43,249 nt of DNA from Chloroflexota bacterium (lineage in GTDB: Bacteria; Chloroflexota; Limnocylindria; Limnocylindrales; CSP1-4). Location of the stretch: assembly GCA_016781485.1 (NCBI GenBank), contig JADDQH010000017.1, positions 1-43,249 of the forward strand, written 5' to 3'. The stretch's first letter is position 1. Every line of letters starts with the position of its first letter. The position numbers and the translations under genes are program-made. This document shows, piece after piece, positions 31,345-38,812 of this stretch. The notes under the pieces were generated by a model that saw only the letters and a program-made list of their open reading frames with translations, was not told the origin of the DNA and did no database searches.

Positions 31345-32577
31345 TCAGCCCTCGAGATCTCGGAACTGTCGGATCAGCCCGCGGTACGCGTCGGCCACGG
31401 GCCGCTCCCGTCGGTCGAGGTCATAGAGTCCGATCGGGTTCACCATGTTGCGCTCGTCCGCGAGCGCAACGTCCCAGTCGACCTGGTCCGTCAGGCTGTA
31501 CCAGGTGAACCCGAGGACAGGCACGCCCTCGGACCGCATCAGCCAGACGTTCAGGAACTGACGCCACAACCATCTGGGAGCCTCGTCCTCGCCGCCCCCG
31601 ATGTTGTTGGTCTCGGTGTGCATGACCGGACGGTGGTACCGCTCGAAGTATCCCCGCGTGATTAGATACCACCCGTAGATGTCGCCAGCCGGCTGGACAT
31701 CCCCTCCGGACGTCACGATCTGTTCGTTGCGTCTGTAGAAGTCGTTGCCCATCACGATCCGGTCTCCGAGCCTGTGGTTCATGAACCACAGGTACTCATC
31801 GTCCCCGAGCCCGCAGCGCCGCAGGTAGTCGCGGATGTCCTCGCGGACCGGCCGTGAGTAGAGGAGGTCGAGCGACAGGAACCGCCGCTGGTTCTCGAAG
31901 TCCGCGACGCGGACACAGGCCTCGTCCTGAGCCCCCTGATGGAAGTACTCAGCACTCTCACTCTGGACGAACCAGGCGTCAGGGGTCTGCTCGAGGATGC
32001 ACTCGATCGCGAGCAGGTTCGCGCGGCAGAGGTGCTTGAGCGCGGTGACGAAGCCCTCTTCGCTGCGTAGCTGCTCGTTCCACATCCCGTACAGCCCGCT
32101 GAGCTTCGAGCACACGAAGATCTCGTTCACGGGAGTGTAGAGCCGGACCCACGGGTACCGCCGCGCGAACGCTCGCGCGAACTCCGCGAAGTGATATGGC
32201 CAGTCGGGGTTCTGGAAGTCGCCGATCCAGTCCGGCACGCCGAAGTGGCAGAGGTCGACGATCGGGGTGATCGTGAGCCGGCGCATCTCCGCGAACACCT
32301 CGTCCGAGAAGCTCCAGTCGTACGCGCCGGGGCCGACGTGCATCCGGTAGTAGGGCGGCCCGTAGCGGAGCGCCCTGATCCCGAGCTCAGCGACGAGGGC
32401 GAAGTCTTCGCGCCAGCGCTCGTAGTGGAAGCACTTCTCGAGCTCGTCGACCCGACGCCGCCTGCCGTCCCGCGCCGTGATGGTCGGGTAGCTGCACTCG
32501 ATGCCGGTCGCGAACAGGAACGGCTCGGGAAGGCCGATCTCCCTTGCGAACCGAAGCGAGTCGTCGTGAACGGTCAT
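31345..32577 (-). CDS. Glycoside hydrolase family 1-like protein
   Basis: A 410-residue (beta/alpha)8 enzyme of the GH1 type. Near the N-terminus ATGIECSYP and FHYERWREDFALVAELGIRALRYG match the beginning of beta-glucosidases. The acid/base Glu is E152 in LYTPVNEIF (variant of TxNEP) and the nucleophile is probably E322 in HTETNN (variant of xTENG). Both motifs are altered, so substrate range may differ from standard beta-glucosidases. The end, GFTWYSLTDQVDWDVAL, matches the family. The ATG overlaps the stop of the upstream membrane-protein gene (TGATG). No signal peptide, so it acts in the cytoplasm. Confidence 0.85.
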   Translation of the reverse strand: MTVHDDSLRFAREIGLPEPFLFATGIECSYPTITARDGRRRRVDELEKCFHYERWREDFALVAELGIRALRYGPPYYRMHVGPGAYDWSFSDEVFAEMRRLTITPIVDLCHFGVPDWIGDFQNPDWPYHFAEFARAFARRYPWVRLYTPVNEIFVCSKLSGLYGMWNEQLRSEEGFVTALKHLCRANLLAIECILEQTPDAWFVQSESAEYFHQGAQDEACVRVADFENQRRFLSLDLLYSRPVREDIRDYLRRCGLGDDEYLWFMNHRLGDRIVMGNDFYRRNEQIVTSGGDVQPAGDIYGWYLITRGYFERYHRPVMHTETNNIGGGEDEAPRWLWRQFLNVWLMRSEGVPVLGFTWYSLTDQVDWDVALADERNMVNPIGLYDLDRRERPVADAYRGLIRQFRDLEG

Positions 32578-33122
32578 CGTGAGGTAAGCGCCTGCAGCAC
32601 GGCGAAGGTCAGCGCGACGAGAGCGCCGTAAGAGAGGTGCCCGGCGAACACCATCAGCGCCACCCACGCCCGCTGACTGCGGACCGGGAGCATCAGGCGC
32701 ATCTTCGGCACCAGCCAGACCGGGCCGACGAGCCAGACGAGGACGCCGTACGCCGGGCCGAGCAGCAGGTTCGGGACGGTGACGCTGGCCTGCAGAAGTG
32801 CGTACGGCACGGCCCAGAAAGCCCCGTAGAGGAGATGCCACCCCATGCCGGCCCAAAGCTGCTGCTGGCGCGTCAGACTCACCCCGAAGAGACCGGTCGC
32901 GAGCTTCTGGACGAACGTCGCGGTCGCGCCGATGAAGTCGGGTGGGCTATCCGGGCCTTCGGCCAGGATGTCGGCAAGTGTCATCGCGGCGTGGCCTCGC
33001 TCGTGGCCGGGCTCGCGTCGCGGCAACGTCAGGCGACGGACGACGAGGATCATCAGGGTCAGGGCAAGCGCCCCGAGCGCGCCCGCCAGCGCTCCGTTCA
33101 GCGCGACCTCGAGTGGCGTCAC
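32574..33122 (-). CDS. Small membrane protein coupled to the GH1 gene
   Basis: The 182-residue protein has helix 1 at about 8-28 (ALAGALGALALTLMILVV), a polar section with His-Glu-Arg, then helices at about 85-110, 118-140 and 150-178. Features GMGWHLLYGAFWAVPYALL and FAGHLSYGALVALTF place His-x-x-Tyr-Gly in two helices, as in other small membrane proteins here. The GTG at 33122 has GAGG about 9 nt upstream. The stop overlaps the GH1 ATG. It follows marR by 40 nt, so the three are one operon. Function unknown. Confidence 0.65.
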   Translation of the reverse strand: MTPLEVALNGALAGALGALALTLMILVVRRLTLPRREPGHERGHAAMTLADILAEGPDSPPDFIGATATFVQKLATGLFGVSLTRQQQLWAGMGWHLLYGAFWAVPYALLQASVTVPNLLLGPAYGVLVWLVGPVWLVPKMRLMLPVRSQRAWVALMVFAGHLSYGALVALTFAVLQALTSR

Positions 33123-33162
33123 CGCTCTCGCCTCGCGGTCCGTCGGCGGATCACGACGGCCC

Positions 33163-33633
33163 TCAGCGATAACGCTCGAACGCCTGCGCGATCGCCTCCA
33201 GACCCTTCCGCAGGTCCGAAGGTAGAGGCTCGCGACGTTCGTGGAGGAGCGCGGCGATCGTTTCCTGCCGTCGAGTAAGCAGGTGGTCGCGGACACGGGC
33301 GCCGGCGGGGGTGAGTCGGACGAGCGTCGCTCGTCGATCGCGCTCGTCCCGCTCGGCGGCGACGAGCCCGCGCTGCTCGAGTCGGCGGCACAGCCGGCTC
33401 GCGGACGGGAGGGAAACGCCGATCCGCGCCGCGATATCCCCGACGCGTTTCCCCGTCTCGGCCTCACCCGCGATCAGCAGACACCGCCACTGCGCGAGCG
33501 TCAGATCGCCGTCCTGGCCCTCCTCGACGAGCAGCCGGGCCGTCATGCCGATCGCGCCGGTGATCAGCCGCTCGAGGGACCCGATGAGTCCCTGGTCCGT
33601 CGGGTCGCCTGCAGGATTCGCAACGGAAGACAT
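33163..33633 (-). CDS. MarR-family transcriptional regulator
   Basis: The 156-residue protein has the MarR wing-helix: LTLAQWRCLLIAGEAETGKRVGDIAARIGVSLPSASRLCRRLEQRGLVAAERDERDRR is read across about 48-105, with the Asp-x-Arg wing loop at ERDERDRRATLVRLT. Flanking helices form the dimer. The ATG at 33633 has TATCAT ending 8 nt before it. That box lies in the middle of a near-palindrome (33637-33650), so self-repression is likely. It heads the operon with the 32574 membrane protein and GH1, and faces the membrane-protein/SDR operon across about 90 bp. Confidence 0.92.
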   Translation of the reverse strand: MSSVANPAGDPTDQGLIGSLERLITGAIGMTARLLVEEGQDGDLTLAQWRCLLIAGEAETGKRVGDIAARIGVSLPSASRLCRRLEQRGLVAAERDERDRRATLVRLTPAGARVRDHLLTRRQETIAALLHERREPLPSDLRKGLEAIAQAFERYR

Positions 33634-33636
33634 TAG

Positions 33637-33665
33637 TTGTCATGATACAAGTGATGGCGTAAGCT
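33637..33665. promoter_or_regulatory. Overlapping divergent promoters with MarR operator
   Basis: Plus strand: TTGTCA (33637-33642), a 17-bp spacer, TAAGCT (33660-33665). Minus strand: TATCAT (33642-33647) before marR. The near-palindrome TTGTCATGATACAA (33637-33650) covers the plus -35 and the minus -10, so one bound dimer would silence both directions. Confidence 0.55.
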
Positions 33666-33726
33666 CGGGGTGAGAGAGCGAACCCGAGGTCCGGCAACGA
33701 CGCCGCCGACCAAGAAAGGAGTCGAC

Positions 33727-34212
33727 ATGTGGTGGAACATCGCCGCCGGGCTTGCGGCAGGTGCCTGTGGGAGCGCGGCCTTGAACATGGCGACTTACCT
33801 GGACATGTTGGTTCGCGGTCGCCCGGCGAGTGAGGTCCCCAGAAAGGTCGCGGCTTCCCTCACGGGCAGGGTCGCCACTGGTGTCGGATCACACAGGGCC
33901 GCAGGTGACGACGATACGAGGAACAACCGACTCGAAGGAGCCGGAGCGCTCCTGGGGTACGTGAACGGGCTGGGGATGGGCCTGCTGTATGGGGTCCTCG
34001 AGCCGCGCCTGCGCGACGTCCCTCGGCCCGTCGCCGCGAGCGTCGTCGGGGTCGCTGCCATGGCGGGGAGCGACTTGCCCTCCATCGCCTTGGGGGCGAC
34101 CGATCCCAGGACCTGGGGAGCCTCGGGATGGGTCGCTGACATCGGTCCACATCTCGCCTACGGGATCGTCGCCGTGGGGGCGTACGACCTCTTCCTCCGC
34201 GCTCACCGATAG
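33727..34212 (+). CDS. Small membrane protein, unknown function
   Basis: The 161-residue protein starts with a Gly/Ala helix (IAAGLAAGACGSAALNMATYLDML). A polar middle with Arg/Asp follows, then helices at about 75-95 (GLGMGLLYGVLEP), 100-122 and 135-157 ending HLAYGIVAVGAYDLFL. The block order resembles the 19297 protein. AAGGAG lies 6 nt before the ATG at 33727, and the promoter at 33637-33665 is 61 bp further up. The SDR gene begins 16 nt after its stop, so they share a message controlled by MarR. Function unknown. Confidence 0.65.
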   Translation: MWWNIAAGLAAGACGSAALNMATYLDMLVRGRPASEVPRKVAASLTGRVATGVGSHRAAGDDDTRNNRLEGAGALLGYVNGLGMGLLYGVLEPRLRDVPRPVAASVVGVAAMAGSDLPSIALGATDPRTWGASGWVADIGPHLAYGIVAVGAYDLFLRAHR

Positions 34213-34228
34213 CTCGAGGACCGGGAAG

Positions 34229-35245
34229 ATGAGAGAACGAACGCAAGCGCGTCATGTCGTCGTCATCACCGGAGCGTCCGCTGGGATCGGCCGCGCCACC
34301 GCTCGCCGGTTCGCAGGACGTGGCGCCGACATCGCCCTGCTCGCCCGCGGGGTCGACGGACTAGCGGCAGCGGAGCGCGAGATCCAGGAGATGGGCGGCC
34401 GGGCGAAGGCGATCGCAGTCGACGTTTCCGACGCGCAGGCGGTCGATGACGCGGCGGGACGCATCGAGGAGACGCTCGGGCCCATCGATGTCTGGGTGAA
34501 CAACGCCATGACGTCGGTCTTCGCGCCGGTCCGCGAGATGGAGGCTGACGAGTACCGGCGGGTGACCGAGGTCACGTACCTAGGCTACGTCCACGGCACG
34601 CTCTCCGCCCTGCGTCGGATGCTCCCGCGCGATCACGGCGTCATCGTCCAGGTCAGCTCTGCGCTCGCCTTCCGGAGCATCCCGCTCCAGTCCGCGTACT
34701 GCGGGGCGAAGCACGCCATCGTCGGCTTCACGGATTCGCTCCGCGCGGAGCTTGTGCACGAAGGGAGCGGCGTCCACGTGACCGCGGTCCACCTGCCAGG
34801 CGTGAACACGCCGCAGTTCCGCTGGGTGAGGAATAAGCTGCCACGCGAGGCGAAGCCGGTGGGTGCGATCTATCAGCCGGAGGTCGCCGCGGACGCGATC
34901 GTGTGGGCGGCGGAGCATCATCCACGGGAGCTGGAGGTCGGCGCTCCTGCGGCCGTCGCGATCCTCGGGCAGAAGCTCGCACCCGGGTTGATGGATCGGT
35001 ATCTGGCTCGGTCGGCATGGGAAGGGCAGATGACCGACGAGCCGCGAGACACGACCCGGCCCGATGATCTGTACGCTCCAGTGCCGGGAGACCACGGCGC
35101 ACACGGCGTATTCGAGGATCGATCGCGCGACTGGAGTGCCTACCTATGGGTGCAGACGCATCGGTGGACGATCCCTGCGGCAGCCGTGGCCGCCGGTATC
35201 CTTGCCGGCGCCGTGGCCGCTGTCCGGACGAGTCGGGAGTCGTAG
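34229..35245 (+). CDS. Short-chain dehydrogenase/reductase with C-terminal membrane tail
   Basis: The 338-residue protein has the classical SDR core in the first about 240 residues: cofactor loop TGASAGIG (14-21), VNNAM, catalytic Ser144, Tyr157 and Lys161 (YCGAK). The Gly-rich start and Arg pair in ARRFAGRG fit NADP use, which is inference. The C-terminal about 90 residues are outside the SDR fold. They run through DDLYAPVPGDHGAHGVFEDRSR to a single helix near 315-332 (IPAAAVAAGILAGAVAAV). That tail likely fixes the enzyme to the membrane near the small membrane protein made from the same operon. Substrate unknown. Confidence 0.88.
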   Translation: MRERTQARHVVVITGASAGIGRATARRFAGRGADIALLARGVDGLAAAEREIQEMGGRAKAIAVDVSDAQAVDDAAGRIEETLGPIDVWVNNAMTSVFAPVREMEADEYRRVTEVTYLGYVHGTLSALRRMLPRDHGVIVQVSSALAFRSIPLQSAYCGAKHAIVGFTDSLRAELVHEGSGVHVTAVHLPGVNTPQFRWVRNKLPREAKPVGAIYQPEVAADAIVWAAEHHPRELEVGAPAAVAILGQKLAPGLMDRYLARSAWEGQMTDEPRDTTRPDDLYAPVPGDHGAHGVFEDRSRDWSAYLWVQTHRWTIPAAAVAAGILAGAVAAVRTSRES

Positions 35246-35461
35246 GGATGACCGTGCCGCTTGGGACGGCGCTTCCACAAGGAGACGGGGACCGCTTTCG
35301 ATGCCGCTCCTGTCCAGGTAGCGAAGCGCTCCAGGTTGATACGCTCTCGGGTCTTGCGCCTGCTCTGACGATCCTCCATCGATGAGTGACTTGCCGCGCG
35401 CGCTGCCAGAACGGCTGCTGCGAGCATCACCGCTCCCGTTACTGGAGGCCGGGTCCGAGCT
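35246..35461 (+). other. Gap with two coupled small frames (35248-35385, 35382-35465)
   Basis: Between SDR and HAD genes a 45-codon frame (ATG 35248, 2 nt after the SDR stop; contains CRSC) ends on the ATG of a 27-codon frame (ATGA at 35382-35385). The latter's TGA overlaps the HAD GTG at 35462 (GTGA). Third-position GC is only moderate, so these may be leader-like frames or remains of a broken gene, not confident genes. Confidence 0.3.
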
Positions 35462-36136
35462 GTGAGGCGGGTCTGCGTCTTCGACGTCAACGAGACGCTC
35501 CTCGACCTGTCGGGGCTCGGTCCCGAGTTCGAGCGTGCGTTCGGGGACGCGTCGGTCCGGAACGAGTGGTTCGCGCAGATGATCCAGTCGGCACTTGTCG
35601 CGACGGTCACGGACGCGTACGTCCCGTTCGGCCAGATCGGCGGCGCGGCGCTCCGGATGGTCGCGGAGCGTCGAGGGGTCGAGCTGTCCGATGACGACCA
35701 GGGGCGGATCCTCCGCGGCATGCGACAGCTTCCGCCGCATCCCGAGGTCGGGCCGGCGCTCCGGCGGCTTCGCGACGCGGGCTTCCGGGCCGCGACACTC
35801 ACGAACTCCACCCAGGAGGTCGCCGAGGCACAGCTTGCGAACGCCGGGTTGACGGAACTGTTCGAGCGAGTGCTGTCCGCCGACTCGGTCCGACGACTCA
35901 AGCCCGCGCCCGAGCCCTATCGGATGGCCGCCGACCAGCTCGGCGTGCCTATCTCGGATGTCCGTCTGATCGCCGCGCACGCGTGGGACGTGGCCGGGGC
36001 GTTACGCGTGGGCGCTGCCGCCGCGTTCGTCGCGCGCCCCGGGAAGGTCCTCGACCCGCTCGTCGAACCGAAGCCGGACGTGGTCGGACGCGATCTGGCG
36101 GAGGTGGTCGAGAAGATCCTCGACCTGGAGCGCTAG
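35462..36136 (+). CDS. HAD hydrolase, haloacid dehalogenase type II-like
   Basis: The 224-residue HAD phosphatase-fold protein has nucleophile Asp8 in VCVFDVNETLLDL, motif II TLTNST (Ser/Thr), motif III Lys in RRLKPAPEPYRMAADQLG and motif IV AAHAWDVAGALRVGAAAAFVAR. The FDVNETL and AHxWD patterns are those of (S)-2-haloacid dehalogenases, but many such proteins act on phosphate esters, so the substrate is open. The GTG at 35462 overlaps a small upstream frame. Converges with the sulfatase-like gene; GGCTCG/CGAGCC hairpin between them. Confidence 0.85.
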   Translation: MRRVCVFDVNETLLDLSGLGPEFERAFGDASVRNEWFAQMIQSALVATVTDAYVPFGQIGGAALRMVAERRGVELSDDDQGRILRGMRQLPPHPEVGPALRRLRDAGFRAATLTNSTQEVAEAQLANAGLTELFERVLSADSVRRLKPAPEPYRMAADQLGVPISDVRLIAAHAWDVAGALRVGAAAAFVARPGKVLDPLVEPKPDVVGRDLAEVVEKILDLER

Positions 36137-36137
36137 A

Positions 36138-36154
36138 GGCTCGACACCCGAGCC
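36138..36154. terminator. Hairpin between convergent genes
   Basis: GGCTCG-ACACC-CGAGCC, a perfect 6-bp stem with 5-nt loop just after the HAD stop and 14 nt before the end of the opposite gene. No T tract follows. A bidirectional terminator is plausible. Confidence 0.35.
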
Positions 36155-36167
36155 CGAACGGGCGTTG

Positions 36168-37838
36168 CTAGTCGTCCGTGGGGTTCGGCTGCCGAGGCGG
36201 TCCCTGTGCGCGTCCCGACCGGAGCTCCTGGGTGATGTCCGTGAAGTCGTACAACGTCCGGCGGTGGAAGTCCTCCACGGATCCGAGGAGCACCGTAGGC
36301 CAGCCGTAGTTGCGGTCGGGTAGCAACGGCAGGTCGGCCCCGAAGTACCGACTGAACAGCAGTCGGAAGGTGTTGACCGGCGTGATCGTCGTGTACGGCG
36401 CCGGTTCTCCGGGGTCTGGCAGGTAGAACGCGTTGAGGATGCCATAGCGGATCCGCAGCGCCCTGCTACGGGTCGTCTTCGAGGCGTCCAGGTAGGGCCC
36501 CTCGTCCGACTGGAGCACGATGATCGGGCGGCGGTCCGGGGGGACGGCTAGCAGCCGATCGATCACCGCTCGGATGCGCGTGTTCGTGTACCGGAGTTGC
36601 TCCACTTGGAGGCGCGGATCCACAGCAGTCCGACCTTCATCCGGCGTGGTCGGTGAGCCATCCGCACGGAAGACGTATGGCTCGTGCGGCAGGAGGACGT
36701 GCGCGAACACGAACTTCGGGCCCGGCAGCGATGGCATCCGCTCGAGCTGCTCGAATTGGTACAGCGCGGCGTACCGGTGCGAGTCCAGGCCGCGCGGCCG
36801 CTCTTCATGGGCGCCGGCCGGAGCCTCGCCCGCCCGCTGTCGCCCGGTGAGCAGCGGCTCCATCGTGGAGTCGAGGAAGACGCTCGTGAATTCCGAGTGC
36901 TCCGCTACGTTGAGGTTCACGTCCGCTGCCTTGCTCGTCCGGCTCGGGTCCCACCATGAGCCGATGTGGAAGTAGCGGTGACCCTGGTGCTTGATGAACG
37001 ACGTCACCGCGTTCTCCTCCACCAGGTGGTGGGCGGGCCCGAAGTCACCGGTGCCCGCGTACCGCCGCGCGACATCGTCGAGGTACCCCAGGTTGAGTGT
37101 CGCCCCCAGCGAGAGCGGCGTACGCGGGTAGTTCGCGAGGCTGTCATCGGCGACGAAGAAGCCCCGCTCACGGAGCCACTCCGGGAGGTCGTTGTCGAAG
37201 CCGGACAGCAGTCGCAGGGCCTCCTCCGAGCCGTACCGGTCCAAGACGAGGTAATAGATGTCGCGCGTGGTCTGCGGTGTCCCGTCTGATGCAGCTGCGG
37301 GGGCGTTGGCGATGACCGGGATGCCGGCCCCGAGCCGTCGGGCTTCGGTGGGCAGGATCGAGGTGAGCGTCATGGCGACGAGCGCCACCGCGACGATGTT
37401 CAAGGCGGACGTCGCCGATGCCAGCCACCGCCGGCGGCGCCAGGCGACCAGCACCGCGCCGACGATCAGCGCGATCCACGCTGCGAGTTGGGCCGCATGC
37501 CCGACCCCGACCGGTTGGAGCAGACGGTCGACGTGCCCGAAGACGAGCACGGGGACGGTGATAGCCGTGACGATGATCGCCGCGCGACGCGCGTCACGGA
37601 GCACGACGGCGGCCGCCGCGAACACGATCAGCGCGACGGCAACGACCCGCACGAGCAGCGGCATCACGTCATCCGCGTACACCTGCGAGACGTTCGCCGA
37701 CCACAGGTAGAGGACGGGGTATGCCGCGAACAGAGGCGGATGGAATGGCACCGGCCGACCAAGTCGCAGCCGCGCGCGGCCCGGTGGGAGGCGCGGCCGT
37801 CGAAGAGGTCGACCGGGACGGCGCGAGGTCTCGGTCAC
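36168..37838 (-). CDS. LTA-synthase/sulfatase-like membrane protein
   Basis: The 556-residue protein starts with a basic Pro/Arg tail. Four or five helices follow in the first about 180 residues (AAYPVLYLWSANV, VVAVALIVFAAAAVVL, AAIIVTAITVPVLVFG, LAAWIALIVGAVLVAW, NIVAVALVAMTL). The extracytoplasmic domain resembles the alkaline-phosphatase/sulfatase fold: DIYYLVLDRYGSEEALRLL, FVFAHVLLPHEPYVF, PIIVLQSDEG. Such proteins transfer phosphoglycerol or phosphoethanolamine. The usual metal ligands are partly recognisable (Asp in LVLDRYG, His in LPHEP, Asp-Glu in QSDEG), but the nucleophile is not sure. The GTG at 37838 has AAGGA 6 nt upstream; a GTG at 37877 is less likely. Confidence 0.65.
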   Translation of the reverse strand: MTETSRRPGRPLRRPRLPPGRARLRLGRPVPFHPPLFAAYPVLYLWSANVSQVYADDVMPLLVRVVAVALIVFAAAAVVLRDARRAAIIVTAITVPVLVFGHVDRLLQPVGVGHAAQLAAWIALIVGAVLVAWRRRRWLASATSALNIVAVALVAMTLTSILPTEARRLGAGIPVIANAPAAASDGTPQTTRDIYYLVLDRYGSEEALRLLSGFDNDLPEWLRERGFFVADDSLANYPRTPLSLGATLNLGYLDDVARRYAGTGDFGPAHHLVEENAVTSFIKHQGHRYFHIGSWWDPSRTSKAADVNLNVAEHSEFTSVFLDSTMEPLLTGRQRAGEAPAGAHEERPRGLDSHRYAALYQFEQLERMPSLPGPKFVFAHVLLPHEPYVFRADGSPTTPDEGRTAVDPRLQVEQLRYTNTRIRAVIDRLLAVPPDRRPIIVLQSDEGPYLDASKTTRSRALRIRYGILNAFYLPDPGEPAPYTTITPVNTFRLLFSRYFGADLPLLPDRNYGWPTVLLGSVEDFHRRTLYDFTDITQELRSGRAQGPPRQPNPTDD

Positions 37839-38066
37839 GGGTCTTCCTTCTACCCTCGCGGATGCTCCTGCCGCCACGCCGATGTCGAGGCGATCATCTC
37901 ACCGAGTGCCACGTCGCCCGCCGCGGGCTCGCGATCGTGCGACCCGATGGACTCGCTGCTGCTCGTCGAGGTCGGCGGCGGCAAGGTGGTCCCGGCCGCC
38001 ACCTCGGCCGTCCAACCGAAAGGGAGTGACCTTCGGGTCATAACGTGGTGTGGCGGGAATGAGTAG
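37839..38066 (+). other. Intergenic; possible 39-codon frame at 37947-38066
   Basis: No recognisable gene. The frame from ATG 37947, reading MDSLLLVEVGGGKVVPAA, has strikingly GC-rich third positions. It ends at TAG right next to the tRNA-Thr fragment, but has no ribosome site or -10 box. It may be the 3' end of a gene lost by rearrangement. Confidence 0.25.
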
Positions 38067-38108
38067 AGCCGACGCTCGGATTCGAACCGAGGACCTGCTG
38101 TTTACGAA
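38067..38108 (-). other. Truncated tRNA-Thr(CGT): 3' half only, likely att remnant
   Basis: On the minus strand the segment reads as an anticodon loop TTCGTAA (CGT), 3' anticodon stem ACAGC, variable AGGTC, T-arm CTCGG-TTCGAAT-CCGAG and acceptor CGTCGGC. The expected 5' half (GCTGT stem, D-arm, GCCGACG acceptor) is absent: bases at 38109 onward do not pair. A break in the anticodon loop is typical of tyrosine-integrase sites. An element would lie toward higher coordinates, where the atypical genes are. Confidence 0.75.
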
Positions 38109-38475
38109 TCCGAAGGAGCTTCTGGCCAGATGCAGATTCAGTCTGACCTCCTCGCAGGCGGCCCAAACGGGAAAAGGTCCGTGCTCGTCGGCGGACGCCC
38201 GCCGGAGCCGGCGTGCTCGTCGGCCAGACGCCGCCGACTGGCCGCGTCTCCCCGCATCCCGGCGGCGCCTTCGTCACGAACGGCTTCGGGAGGTAGGGAT
38301 CAGCGTACGGGTCAGCGGACCGGGCGCGAGCTTGCAAATCCTCCGCCCGTTCTGGCGCGATTACCGCCTGACCGACCAGCAGAGCTAACTGGTGGTGGTC
38401 GCGGCGCCGCCGGTCCGCGCCGAACCTGGTCGGTCGGCAACTGGCGCCGCTCCTCCTGCTCGACCCACCTTGCTC
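38109..38475. other. Gene-free start of the island, with a 12-bp direct repeat
   Basis: No frame is supported. GTGCTCGTCGGC occurs at 38181-38192 and again at 38213-38224, 32 bp apart, followed each time by a related GACGCC stretch. It could be a small duplicated unit near the tRNA-derived junction. Confidence 0.3.
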
Positions 38476-38812
38476 ATGTCTCGAGCCGACCGCGACTCGG
38501 CCGAGCACTTGGCGGACGAGACCCTCGTCATCGTCGGCGCTGTAACGCTGGCCGCCGTACTGCTCGTCGTCTCGAAGCTCCATCGGCTCTCGCGCTCGAT
38601 GCTCAACTCCGCGGCGCTCATTGGACAGATTCACGAGGGAGGGGTGGGCGCTCGCGGCGCTCGACCTCAGCGCGTACACGACGCCGGACGGCGAGCGATG
38701 GCGAATGTCGTGGCGGCGTTTGCTTTCTCTGCCGCCGGCCGCCGTTCCCCCGGACCGCACTGCCGTCGTCGACTTAGAGCAGGCAATTGGCGCCCGTCCG
38801 GATTACTGTTGA
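38476..38812 (+). pseudogene. Disrupted N-terminal region of the S1 protease gene
   Basis: Two coding-like segments in different frames precede the protease domain. Frame from ATG 38476 carries a hydrophobic segment LVIVGAVTLAAVLLVV suited to a signal-anchor. Frame around 38621-38812 (TREGWALAALDLSAYTTPDG...) has GC-rich third positions and ends just after the protease frame opens at 38778. Each step shifts by +1. This looks like a secreted protease precursor broken by two frameshifts, real or from sequence error. Confidence 0.4.

Noticed and set aside
31345-32856. Longer GH1 start at 32856
   Set aside because: It would read antisense-frame sequence of the upstream membrane-protein gene; ATG 32577 overlaps that gene's stop and starts the recognisable fold.
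38067-38130. Complete tRNA-Thr gene on the minus strand
   Set aside because: The T-arm, variable loop, anticodon loop and 3' acceptor are good, but no pairing 5' anticodon stem, D-arm or 5' acceptor exists upstream.
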